A stretch of 64,000 bases of DNA, from NCBI RefSeq assembly GCF_031628175.1, contig NZ_JAVLVT010000006.1, positions 124,001 to 188,000 on the forward strand, given 5' to 3'. Positions 25,328 through 33,366 of this stretch are shown piece after piece. Each line of letters begins with the position of its first letter. Within the stretch, counting starts at the first letter, position 1. The DNA is from Lipingzhangella_A rawalii (GTDB taxonomy: Bacteria > Actinomycetota > Actinomycetes > Streptosporangiales > Streptosporangiaceae). The notes beneath the pieces were generated by a model that saw only the letters and a list, made by a program, of their open reading frames with translations, was not told the origin of the DNA and ran no database searches. Position numbers and translations under genes: made by a program.

Positions 25328-26373
25328 GCGCCGCCGAGGACACGCCCACGCGCGACGGCGACCCGCCCGGGATCGACCTGCAACGCCTCGCTTCCTACCT
25401 GGACGAGCAGCGGCCCGGGCTGCTCCGCGGCCCTCTGTCGGCCGAGGTGATTCCCGGCGGCCGCTCCAACCTCACCTACGACGTCACCGACGGCATCTCG
25501 CAATGGGTGGTGCGCCGGCCACCGCTCGGGCACGTCCTGGCCACCGCGCACGACATGAGCCGGGAGTACCGGGTGATCTCGGCCCTGGCCGAGGCGCCGG
25601 TTCCGGTACCCGAGACGGTGGTGCTGTGCGAGGACCCCGACGTTGTGGGTGCCCCGTTCTACGTCATGGCCAAAGTTCCGGGGACGCCGTACCGGAAGGC
25701 CAGTCAGCTGGAACCGCTCGGCCCGCAGCGGACCCGGGCGATCTGCCAGGGAATGGTGGACTGCCTGGCCGCCCTGCACACCGTCGACCCTGCCCAGGTG
25801 GGACTCGCCGACTTCGGACGCCCGGAAGGGTTCCTGGAACGTCAGGTGCGGCGCTGGAAGAAGCAGCTGGACGCTTCACGAAGCCGGGACGTGGCGGGAA
25901 TCGACGAGCTGCACTCCCGCCTGGAGCAGCGAATCCCGCCCCAGGCGCCCACGGCCGTCGTGCACGGGGACTATCGGTTGGACAACCTCCTCGTCGACGA
26001 CCGTGACCAGATCACCGCCGTACTCGACTGGGAAATGGCCACCCTGGGGGATCCCCTCACCGACCTCGGAATGCTGGTCTCCTACGAGGGCATGAGTGAT
26101 CTCACCGGTGGCGAGGCCGTGTCGGATGCGATGCGTGCACCCGGATTCCTCTCCACCGCGGAGATGATCGACCGGTACGCCAGCGCCTCAGGCACCGACA
26201 TCAGTGAGCTGGGTTTCTACGTGGCACTGGCCCATTTCAAGATCGCAGTGATCCTCGAGGGGATCCACTATCGCTTCACCCAAGGAGACACCGTCGGCGG
26301 CGGATTCGAGAGCATCGGTGCTCTCGTGGAGCCGGTGGTTGCCGCCGGGCTGCGGGCATTCGAGGAGCACTGA
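25324..26373 (+). CDS. ACAD10/11-type aminoglycoside-phosphotransferase-fold kinase
   Basis: 349 residues of the APH/choline-kinase fold. GGRSNLTYDVTDG forms the nucleotide loop, HGDYRLDNLLVDD the catalytic loop, and LDWEMATLGDPLTDLG the metal-binding DxD-like motif. This wording is that of the kinase domains joined to acyl-CoA dehydrogenases in mammalian ACAD10/11, and of LvaA-like proteins, which phosphorylate 4-hydroxyacyl-CoA before phosphate elimination. The next gene is an acyl-CoA dehydrogenase 6 bases downstream, as that pathway needs. This is not expected to be an antibiotic resistance gene. Confidence 0.85.
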   Translation: MSAAEDTPTRDGDPPGIDLQRLASYLDEQRPGLLRGPLSAEVIPGGRSNLTYDVTDGISQWVVRRPPLGHVLATAHDMSREYRVISALAEAPVPVPETVVLCEDPDVVGAPFYVMAKVPGTPYRKASQLEPLGPQRTRAICQGMVDCLAALHTVDPAQVGLADFGRPEGFLERQVRRWKKQLDASRSRDVAGIDELHSRLEQRIPPQAPTAVVHGDYRLDNLLVDDRDQITAVLDWEMATLGDPLTDLGMLVSYEGMSDLTGGEAVSDAMRAPGFLSTAEMIDRYASASGTDISELGFYVALAHFKIAVILEGIHYRFTQGDTVGGGFESIGALVEPVVAAGLRAFEEH

Positions 26374-26379
26374 GCACCT

Positions 26380-27594
26380 ATGGACTTCACACACGACGCC
26401 CACACCGAGGAGCTGCGACAGCGGCTGCTGACCTTCATGGACGAGCACGTGTACCCGGCCGAGTCGGTATTCGCGCAGCAGTCCCGTGCGGGGGAGCCAT
26501 GGACCACTCCGCCGGTCATGGAGGAGTTGAAGGACAAGGCCCGCAGCCAGGGCCTGTGGAACCTGTTTCTCCCGGGGGCGGACGGCGCCGGGCTGACCAA
26601 CCTCCAATACGCACCGCTCGCTGAGATCACTGGGCGCAGCCCGCGCATCGCTCCCGAGGCGCTCAACTGCTCCGCACCGGACACCGGCAACATGGAGGTA
26701 CTGTCCATGTTCGCCACCGAGCAGCAACGCAAGGATTGGCTGGAGCCCCTGTTGGCGGGGCGGATCCGGTCCGCGTTCGCGATGACCGAGCCGGACGTGG
26801 CCTCTTCGGACGCCACCAACATTGCCACCCGGATCGAACGGGATGGCTCCGACTACGTGATCAACGGCCACAAGTGGTGGATCACCGGAGCCCTCAACCC
26901 CAACGCACGTATCTTCATCGTGATGGGCAAGACCGATCCGGACGCGGAGCGCCATCGCCAACAGAGCATGATCCTGGTGCCCCGGGACACGCCCGGCTTG
27001 GAGATCCGACGGGGCATGACCGTGTACGGGTACGACGATTCCGACCACGGCGGGCATGCGGAACTCACGCTGACCGATGTGCGGGTTCCGGCACATAATC
27101 TCATCGGGGGCGAAGGCGACGGGTTCGCGATCGCCCAGGCTCGGCTGGGTCCGGGCCGGATCCACCACTGCATGCGCACGATCGGCATTGCCGAGCGTGC
27201 CATCGAGCTCATGTGTCGCCGAGCCGCCGACCGGGTGGCCTTCGGCAAGCCCCTCGCGGGGCAGGGTGTGGTGCGGGACTGGATCGCCGAGGCTCGGGTC
27301 CGTCTGGAGCAGCTGCGGCTGCTGGTGCTCAAGGCCGCCTGGCTCATGGACACCAGCCCGGAGGGCGCCAAAGGGGCGCACACCGAGATTCAGGCGATTA
27401 AGATCGCCACCCCCACCACGGTGGAATGGATCCTGGACAAGGCCATCCAGGTGCACGGCGCGGCCGGGCTCAGCCAGGACATCCCCCTGGCACAGTGGGC
27501 GGCGCAGGTGCGCACACTGCGGTTCGCAGACGGCCCCGACGAGGTGCACAAGGCGTCGCTGGCCCGCAAGGAGATCAAGCGCTGGGCCCAGTAG
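26380..27594 (+). CDS. Acyl-CoA dehydrogenase
   Basis: 404 residues. FAD/substrate segments FAMTEPDVASSDATNI, INGHKWWITGA and FGKPLAGQGVV are present, as is the C-terminal helix region HGAAGLSQDIPLAQWAAQVR. The place of the usual base Glu near FADGPDEVH fits the long-chain/isovaleryl type or the ACAD10/11 group. It closes the operon and directly follows the kinase. In the ACAD10/11 model it would eliminate phosphate from 4-phosphoacyl-CoA; ordinary alpha-beta dehydrogenation is the alternative. Confidence 0.93.
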   Translation: MDFTHDAHTEELRQRLLTFMDEHVYPAESVFAQQSRAGEPWTTPPVMEELKDKARSQGLWNLFLPGADGAGLTNLQYAPLAEITGRSPRIAPEALNCSAPDTGNMEVLSMFATEQQRKDWLEPLLAGRIRSAFAMTEPDVASSDATNIATRIERDGSDYVINGHKWWITGALNPNARIFIVMGKTDPDAERHRQQSMILVPRDTPGLEIRRGMTVYGYDDSDHGGHAELTLTDVRVPAHNLIGGEGDGFAIAQARLGPGRIHHCMRTIGIAERAIELMCRRAADRVAFGKPLAGQGVVRDWIAEARVRLEQLRLLVLKAAWLMDTSPEGAKGAHTEIQAIKIATPTTVEWILDKAIQVHGAAGLSQDIPLAQWAAQVRTLRFADGPDEVHKASLARKEIKRWAQ

Positions 27595-27633
27595 GGCACG
27601 ACACGAACCGGGGCATACCTGCCCCTTCATGGC

Positions 27634-27661
27634 ACGCGCGAGCGGTATACCGCTCGCGCGT
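27634..27661. terminator. Perfect 28-bp palindrome, probable two-way terminator
   Basis: ACGCGCGAGCGGTA is followed at once by its exact reverse complement. It sits 40 bases past the dehydrogenase stop and about 110 bases from the convergent tetR stop, so it can end transcripts from both sides. A binding site is an alternative reading. Confidence 0.6.
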
Positions 27662-27769
27662 CGCCGTTGGTAGACCCGGCGACAGGACCGGATCCTTGTC
27701 GAGGCTCCTCGTGATGCGGTTGCCACGCAGTCGACGTTCCCGCATCCCGATGGCCACGGGGCCGCACCG

Positions 27770-28402
27770 TCAGGGACGCAGCGCGGACAGAAGCATGTCG
27801 GCGAAGTAGTTGCCGACGTCGGTGGCGCGCCAGGGGCCACCCTCGCGGTACCAGGTGGACAGGTGATGCACGGCCCCGAAGTGGTAGTCAACCACCAGAT
27901 CGGCGGGTACTGCGGAGGAGAAGACGCCGGTGCGCTGGCCCTCCTCGATCATGTCGCGGAACCGTTCGTGATAGCGGCGACGTTCGGCTCGGACCTGCAT
28001 CTGCTTATCCGGCCCCAGCTGGTGCATCGACCGGAAGAAGATGATCGAGTCGTCGAGGCTGGCGATGGTGCTCTCGACCACGTCCACGGCAGCGGCATGT
28101 ACCCGCTGGTCCACGGGAAGATCCAGCTCGGCGATCCGCAGTAGCTGGTTGATCTGGGTGCGCAGCACCCGGGCGTAGATCTCGTACAGCAGGTCGTCCT
28201 TGGACGTGAAGTGGTGGTACATCGCACCCTTGGTGACTCCGGCGGCCTCGACCACCGTCTGCACCGATGTGCCCTCGAATCCGTGGCGGGCGAACAATTC
28301 GGCCGCCACGTCCACCAGACGGCTACGGACATCCCGACTGCGGGTTGTCGGCGTGGGGTCATCCGCGCTTGCTGTGGCTGGGGCGCGGTGTGTGGATACC
28401 AT
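27770..28402 (-). CDS. TetR-family transcriptional regulator
   Basis: 210 residues from ATG 28402. The HTH lies near residues 44-65 (GTSVQTVVEAAGVTKGAMYHHF) within RLVDVAAELFARHGFEG...KDDLLYEIY. The C-terminal ligand domain ends LVVDYHFGAVHHLSTWYREG, typical of regulators of fatty-acyl or lipid-degradation operons. It is divergent from the lactonase-like gene and convergent to the SDR-ACAD operon. Near-identical 14-bp sites before both operons suggest that it represses itself, the lactonase gene and the operon. The ligand is probably an acyl-CoA-type inducer, by family analogy. Confidence 0.9.
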   Translation of the reverse strand: MVSTHRAPATASADDPTPTTRSRDVRSRLVDVAAELFARHGFEGTSVQTVVEAAGVTKGAMYHHFTSKDDLLYEIYARVLRTQINQLLRIAELDLPVDQRVHAAAVDVVESTIASLDDSIIFFRSMHQLGPDKQMQVRAERRRYHERFRDMIEEGQRTGVFSSAVPADLVVDYHFGAVHHLSTWYREGGPWRATDVGNYFADMLLSALRP

Positions 28403-28413
28403 GACGCCAGCAT

Positions 28414-28427
28414 ACCGAGCGGTCGGC
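28414..28427. promoter_or_regulatory. TetR-type operator between tetR and the lactonase gene
   Basis: ACCGAGCGGTCGGC matches the palindrome ACCGACCAGTCGGT at 22728 in 10 of 14 positions, and both are preceded by CAT. It lies 12 bases from the tetR start and about 90 bases from the divergent phosphotriesterase-like gene. Confidence 0.55.
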
Positions 28428-28515
28428 CCGAGATCCGTGATGCAGGGCCGGTGCCGTGGCTGCCAGTGTCCCCCGCCCCCCAATCCCTGCGGCACGGTAG
28501 AGGAGCACGACGACC

Positions 28516-29499
28516 ATGATTCCCAGCGTGCGTGGCCCGATTTCCCCCGACAACCTGGGCCGCACCTACATGCACGAGCACATTTTCGTCCTGACCCCGG
28601 ACATCCAGCAGAACTTCCCCGAGGAGTGGGGTGACGAGGAGGAACGCGTCGCAGATGCCGTGTACAGGTTGCGCGCCCTCGCCGCACAGGGAGTGCACAC
28701 CCTGGTGGACCTTACGGTTCCCGGACTGGGGCGCTACATTCCACGGATCCAACGGGTCGCCGAGCAGGTCCCGGAACTAAACATTCTCGTGGCCACGGGG
28801 TGCTACACCTACACCGATGTGCCGCTGTACTTCCACTACCGCGGGCCCGCCCTGACGCCTTTGGTTGGCGCCGACGTTCCGGATCCGATGGTGGACATGT
28901 TCGTGCGAGATCTTACCGAAGGCATCGCCGACACCGGAGTGCGCGCGGCGGTTCTCAAATGCGCCATCGACAAGCCCGGACTTACCGAGGGGGTAGAGCG
29001 CATCCTGCGGGCGGTGGCCGTGGCGCACCACCGAACCGGGGCACCGGTCACGGTCCACACCCACCCGGGAAGCCACACCGGCTGGCAGGTGAAACGTGTC
29101 CTGTGCGACGAGGAGGGCGTGCCGCCGGACCGGATTGTCCTCGGGCACAGTGGCGACACAACGGACGTCGACCACCTCTCGGAGCTGGCCGAAGCCGGAT
29201 TCATCCTGGGAATGGACCGCTTCGGGGTGAATGTGGAAACAACCTTCGAAGCGCGTGCGGACACCCTGGTGGAGATGTGCCGCCGCGGCTTCGCGGAACG
29301 GATGGTGCTGTCGCAGGACGCCTCCTGCTACATCGACTGGCTGGACCCCAACGTGCGTGCCTTCGTTCCCGACTGGCACTACGGACACCTCGCCGACGAC
29401 GTCCTGCCCTACGTGCGGGAACGCGGGGTCACCGAGGAGCAGATCACCACGATGTTGGTGGACCTGCCGCAGCGCTACCTGGCGGGACACGAGGAGTAG
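28516..29499 (+). CDS. Phosphotriesterase-family metal hydrolase (lactonase-like)
   Basis: 327 residues. Metal ligands of the amidohydrolase barrel are visible: YMHEH (H20, H22), the bridging Lys in AAVLKCAID, His in VTVHTHPG, His in LGHSGDTTD and Asp in LSQDASCY. Phosphotriesterase-like lactonases of this type open gamma- and delta-lactones to hydroxy acids; true organophosphatase activity is usually weak. GAGGAG lies upstream of ATG. Divergent from tetR and sharing its operator, it fits as the first step feeding the 4-hydroxyacyl kinase/dehydrogenase operon. Confidence 0.88.
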   Translation: MIPSVRGPISPDNLGRTYMHEHIFVLTPDIQQNFPEEWGDEEERVADAVYRLRALAAQGVHTLVDLTVPGLGRYIPRIQRVAEQVPELNILVATGCYTYTDVPLYFHYRGPALTPLVGADVPDPMVDMFVRDLTEGIADTGVRAAVLKCAIDKPGLTEGVERILRAVAVAHHRTGAPVTVHTHPGSHTGWQVKRVLCDEEGVPPDRIVLGHSGDTTDVDHLSELAEAGFILGMDRFGVNVETTFEARADTLVEMCRRGFAERMVLSQDASCYIDWLDPNVRAFVPDWHYGHLADDVLPYVRERGVTEEQITTMLVDLPQRYLAGHEE

Positions 29500-29672
29500 C
29501 GGAGCCCGGTCCAGGCCGCATCGAGTCAGGTGTGTCTGGACCGCCGGGCGCCCCCAACCAGGGGTGGCCAGCACCTGGTGCACTGTTCGCCGGTGTTCGC
29601 CGGGGCGCTGCCACGGAGGAGGCACTGGCGGCGGGGCCGGCCCGGGTGCGGCCGTACTAGTGGCGCGGCTCC

Positions 29673-29939
29673 TTGGAGGCGCGCGGCCGTGTTCGCACTG
29701 GCCCGGAGCGAGCACCCGGGAGCGCGATCGTCCTGAGCACTCGCATCACCGACGGCGAGACCCGCGTTGATGCCCAGCTGGTGGTCAGTGAACTGGTCAC
29801 CAACGCGATCCACCAGGACGAGGGCTACGGTGAGGACGAGATCCCGGATCTCCGGGTGTCGCTCGGTGACGCGCTCGACGAAACCGGAAGCGACGAGGAT
29901 GGCGACGCATCGCCCGGCCCGGTCGGCGGGTCGGAATAG
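29673..29939 (+). pseudogene. Possible remnant of an anti-sigma-type ATP-binding protein
   Basis: A short frame contains VDAQLVVSELVTNAIHQ, the N box of RsbW/SpoIIAB-like histidine-kinase-fold ATPases, which are abundant in actinomycetes. After it the frame turns acidic (EDEIPDLRVSLGD) and stops without the G1 and G2 boxes. It looks like a truncated, decayed copy. It lies in a gene-poor stretch (29500-30160) next to other element remnants. Confidence 0.35.
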
Positions 29940-30000
29940 CGGGCGGCTGCCGTCAACCGCAGCCGTCAAACCACCAAGGGCGTCCCCCGCAACGGGCGAA

Positions 30001-30025
30001 CGCCCTGGTCAAGCTGGGTGGGCCC
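30001..30025 (+). repeat. 25-bp copy of the AICE right-end junction
   Basis: These 25 bases are identical to 54945-54969, which spans the inner right end of the integrative element and the first 8 bases of its attachment core. Only the first bases of the core (GTGGGCCC) are present here, so this is not a full attachment site. It may be the scar of a related element. Confidence 0.5.
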
Positions 30026-30160
30026 AGCTTCCCTGAATACGAACCCCATCCCGGTCGTCGAAGGCCCGATCATCGGTCTTCCCTACGGGCCTGTGCAGGG
30101 AAAACGCGCGGGAGAGGCCAAGTCCGGCGCTGAGGAGTCCGTCGATGGGCGTGATCGGTG

Positions 30161-30496
30161 ATGGTCACCTCCCGCTGGAGCCGCTGGATCACCATCGCCG
30201 CAGTGATGCTGTTGGCGTTGATCGCCGCGGTTGTCTCCTACTCGCATATGTACGAGTTGGCGCTGCGCCACGGGGAACCGGAGTGGCGTGCGGCGTTGTT
30301 TCCCCTGTCTGTGGACGGGATGATCGTGGCGGCGTCGATGACGCTGCTGTCCGACGCCCGCCAGGGCCGGCGCGGCGGGGTGCTGCCGGGGAGCCTGCTG
30401 ATCATCGGCAGCCTCGCCTCGCTCGCGGCCAACATCGCCGCCCCGGTCCTGCCGCGCGGCGAGCCGGCCGAACAGGCAGGGTTGGCTCCGCCGTAG
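30161..30496 (+). pseudogene. N-terminal part of a DUF2637 (SpdB-like) membrane protein
   Basis: About 111 residues: first membrane helix ITIAAVMLLALIAAVVSYSH, then MYELALRHGEPEWRAALFP, SVDGMIVAASMTLL and LLIIGSLASLAANIA, the conserved first three segments of DUF2637 proteins. After NIAAP the sequence changes to unrelated residues and stops, so the fourth segment is missing. The complementary C-terminal half lies at 2696, starting at the matching NIAV. It may be a non-functional relic of a mobile element. Confidence 0.6.
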
Positions 30497-30664
30497 CCAG
30501 TCGCGGAACACCGACCGTTGTTCAGGTTCGGCGGCACGCGGATCCAACAGCACGCGATGCGCTCGGTTGATGTCGTCGCCGAAGTCATGGTCCTCGCCGA
30601 CCAGCGACAGTTCCGCGAGCCGCGGGCCCAGCCCCCCTCGGGGCGTCCACGGGGTCACACTCAT
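30440..30664 (-). pseudogene. Truncated unrecognised reading frame
   Basis: From ATG 30664 the minus strand encodes LGPRLAELSLVGEDHDFG, then AHRVLLDPRA and FRDWLRRSQPCLFGRLAAR with good third-position GC. It then runs into the antisense of the DUF2637 fragment. Composition suggests real coding origin cut by recombination. The WL..s.PCLFGR wording faintly recalls YqcI/YcgG-type proteins, but I would not assign it. Confidence 0.3.
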
Positions 30665-30744
30665 GCGGTCACGCACGTTTGCAAGCGAAGCGACGTGCAC
30701 CTCCTCGTACACAGTCCAACAGACCGGGCGGGCTCTCCGGCGGG

Positions 30745-31485
30745 CTACTCGTGTCCGGCGGGCAGGAACTCCACCAGCCACGCGCCGAACTCGAGCACGC
30801 CGGCCTCGTCCGCCTCGTTGTCCTCGTCCTCCTCGATGTAGGAAGTCGCGGCGACCACCGAGGTTCGCAGGCCGATCTCCGTGGCGATCTGGTTCAACAA
30901 CTCCCAGTTCCCCTCGGAGCCGAATCCGAGAAAAAGTCGCCCGCCAGGGGAAAGATAGTCGCGCGCCTCTCTCAGGAAACGACGGTGACTCACGTATCCC
31001 ATGTCGAAGTAGGCGGGATGCGCGTCGTCGCTCGTATAGCCTTCCGGAGGCTCGATGAATGGCGATCCCCAATAGATGAGATCGAACCGCTCGGCCGAGT
31101 CGATCCCGGTGAACAAATCGCTTTGTACGGTGCGGACACGGTCGGCGACACCGTGGCGTTCCGCGTTCACGCGCGTGTTTTCCAGGGCCTCCGGAACCAT
31201 GTCGACCGCAACGACCTCAGTGCACCCGCGCAGTGCGCCATAGACCGAAGCCATTCCGGCGCCGCATCCCATCTCAAGAAACCGTCCACCCGCGGGGTAC
31301 GGCAACTTCTTGACATCCAACCACGCCGCGGGGTCTGTGCTCGGGTCGTAGACCCCCTTAAGCAGGGTCCAGCGCAGACCCAATAGCTTGAACTCGCTCG
31401 GCCGTTCGTCGGAGTAGAGATCGTCAATGAACTCGCCCACCTCGTTCAGGATCACCTGCTTGTACTTCTCCGACAACGTAATCAC
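30745..31485 (-). CDS. Class I SAM-dependent methyltransferase
   Basis: 246 residues with SAM motif FLEMGCGAGMASV, acidic loop VVAVDMVPEAL, VQSDLF and a motif IV reading IYWGSPFIEPP. Relatives of the HemK/PrmC type have NPPY at this place, so here Asn-Pro-Pro-Tyr is replaced by Ser-Pro-Phe. The upstream LLKGVYDPSTDP segment is shared with the methyltransferase at 34909, so the two are paralogues. It is the last gene of the homospermidine cluster and probably N- or O-methylates the product. Confidence 0.85.
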   Translation of the reverse strand: MITLSEKYKQVILNEVGEFIDDLYSDERPSEFKLLGLRWTLLKGVYDPSTDPAAWLDVKKLPYPAGGRFLEMGCGAGMASVYGALRGCTEVVAVDMVPEALENTRVNAERHGVADRVRTVQSDLFTGIDSAERFDLIYWGSPFIEPPEGYTSDDAHPAYFDMGYVSHRRFLREARDYLSPGGRLFLGFGSEGNWELLNQIATEIGLRTSVVAATSYIEEDEDNEADEAGVLEFGAWLVEFLPAGHE

Positions 31486-31512
31486 TCTCCAGTGAAATAT
31501 TCAGTGGCGACG

Positions 31513-33306
31513 TCAGGACACGTCGAGCTGCGGGTTCCAGTTGCTGATGAGCTTGCGGTACGCGGGATTGGTGAGCATCTCCGCATGGGTGCCGGACGCG
31601 CACACCACGCCGTCCATAAGCATGATCACTTGGTCGGCCTGTACGGCCAGCGAGGGCCGATGGGTCACCGCGATGATGATCCGGTCCCGGTTGTGCCGGA
31701 CCAGCGAGTCCACGAGCCGCTGCTCGTTGGGCGGATCGAGCTGTGAGGTGGCCTCGTCCAGCAGGATGGCCGCACCGTCCTGCAGCAGGGCGCGGGCCAC
31801 GGCCAGGCGCTGCCGCTGCCCCCCGGAGACCCGCACTCCACCCTCGCCGACGGGTGTGTCCAGTCCGGCCGGTTGGTCGGCCACCCACTCCACGAGTCCG
31901 ACCCATTCCAGGACCTGCCACATCCGCCGCTCGTCCAGGTCGGTGGCCGAGTAGCACACTGCCTCCCGGATCGTTTCGCCCAGCAGTGGGGCCTCCTGCT
32001 GGACGTAGCTGATGTGTTTTCGTAATTCGGACAGGCGCATCTGGTGGATGTCCGTCCCGTTGAGCCGGATTGCTCCCCGGTCCGGGTCGACGAATCGTTG
32101 GATCAGGCTCAGCGTGCTGGTTTTGCCGGCTCCGGACGGGCCGACGACAGCGGTGAGCCCGGGTCGGGCGCGCATCGTGAGCCCGCGCAGCACCGGACGC
32201 TCGTCATGGGCCAGCCACACCCCGGAGAACTCGATCTCGCGTCGCAGGGAGACGGCAGCGGACGGAGGAGCGCGGCCGTCGGCGGCGGCCGGTGGCAGCC
32301 CGTTGGCCGTGCGGGAATGCTCCACCACCGCAGGAGGGTGTTCCTCCGACGGGAGCCGGAGGAGCACCATTACCCGTCGCAGCGCGGCGAGCCCGGTGGC
32401 GAGTTCGGTGATCGATCCGACCAGTGACTCCAGCGGTTCCTGGATGATGATGACGTACAGCAGGATCGCGACCAGGTCACCGATGCCGATGGCGCCGGTG
32501 CTGAGCCGGAGCGCGCCCACCGCGAGCACGATGAGGAACGTGAGGTCCACGGCGGCGTAGGTGGTGGTGTCGGTCAGGGCCTGGCGCCGTGCCACCCGGA
32601 CGCCGGCACGGAACGCGGCGCCCGCGTGGCGGTCGAACTCTGCCGCCTCCCGGCCCTCGGTGCGTGCCGACTTCACCGTGCGAAGCGCGAGCAGGACCCG
32701 GTTCACCACCCCGGTCGCGCGGCCCAGATGGTCCTGGGCCACCTCGGTGTAGGTCGCGATCTGCTGGAACAGGAGGTACTGCGCCACGGTCGCGACGCCG
32801 AGAACCACGATGACGACGAGTGCCAGCACCGGGTCGATGATCAACATGAACGTCACGCCGGCGAGGACCGTCAGCGGCACCACCAGTATGTCGACCAGGG
32901 CGGGGATGGCGGTCTGTTGGACCAGCCGCATGTCGGAGCTGGTTCGCGACAGCAGGTCCCCGCTGGGGAATCCTTCGATCTGTCCCACCCGCGAGGCCAG
33001 GATCCTCCGCAACACGGCGCTTCGAAGGTCGCGCGAGGCGCGCTCGCTGAGCCGCCCACTGGCGTACTCACCGAAGTAGTTGAAGGTGAGGCCGAACACC
33101 GCGAGAGCGAGCAGAATGGCGATCGGCAGGAACAGACTGGCATCCGTGGCCAGACTGTCGAAGATGGCCTTGGTCGCAAGCGGCTGGGCCAGGCCAGCCG
33201 TCTGCGCACCGAGGCCGAGCAGCAGTACTCCGGAGAACGTCCATTTGTAGGACGAGATCCAGCTCCACAACGCGCGTCGCGAGGTGTCCGGCGACTGCAC
33301 TGTCAT
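31513..33306 (-). CDS. ABC transporter, fused membrane and ATPase domains
   Basis: 597 residues: six membrane helices in about 1-300, then an ATPase domain. Walker A is VVGPSGAGKTST (Gly389 onward), Q-loop ISYVQQEAP, signature VSGGQRQRLAVARAL, Walker B AAILLDEATSQLD and H-loop IIAVTHRPS. This is the half-transporter type (MsbA/LmrA-like, homodimer) used for export. It lies between a methyltransferase and the homospermidine synthase, so export of the polyamine-derived product is likely. No lantibiotic-type peptidase domain is present. Confidence 0.93.
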   Translation of the reverse strand: MTVQSPDTSRRALWSWISSYKWTFSGVLLLGLGAQTAGLAQPLATKAIFDSLATDASLFLPIAILLALAVFGLTFNYFGEYASGRLSERASRDLRSAVLRRILASRVGQIEGFPSGDLLSRTSSDMRLVQQTAIPALVDILVVPLTVLAGVTFMLIIDPVLALVVIVVLGVATVAQYLLFQQIATYTEVAQDHLGRATGVVNRVLLALRTVKSARTEGREAAEFDRHAGAAFRAGVRVARRQALTDTTTYAAVDLTFLIVLAVGALRLSTGAIGIGDLVAILLYVIIIQEPLESLVGSITELATGLAALRRVMVLLRLPSEEHPPAVVEHSRTANGLPPAAADGRAPPSAAVSLRREIEFSGVWLAHDERPVLRGLTMRARPGLTAVVGPSGAGKTSTLSLIQRFVDPDRGAIRLNGTDIHQMRLSELRKHISYVQQEAPLLGETIREAVCYSATDLDERRMWQVLEWVGLVEWVADQPAGLDTPVGEGGVRVSGGQRQRLAVARALLQDGAAILLDEATSQLDPPNEQRLVDSLVRHNRDRIIIAVTHRPSLAVQADQVIMLMDGVVCASGTHAEMLTNPAYRKLISNWNPQLDVS

Positions 33307-33366
33307 TTCTCATCACAGATTCTGTTGCTCGGTTGCGGTGGTGGACGAGTGTGCACGCGGGATCGC

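Noticed and set aside
25324..26373. Aminoglycoside resistance kinase
   Set aside because: The fold is the same, but the motif wording and the adjacent acyl-CoA dehydrogenase point to the ACAD10/11-type metabolic kinase.
30083..31072. 329-residue minus-strand frame
   Set aside because: It overlaps the methyltransferase gene in another frame; only the part around 30440-30664 has coding character.
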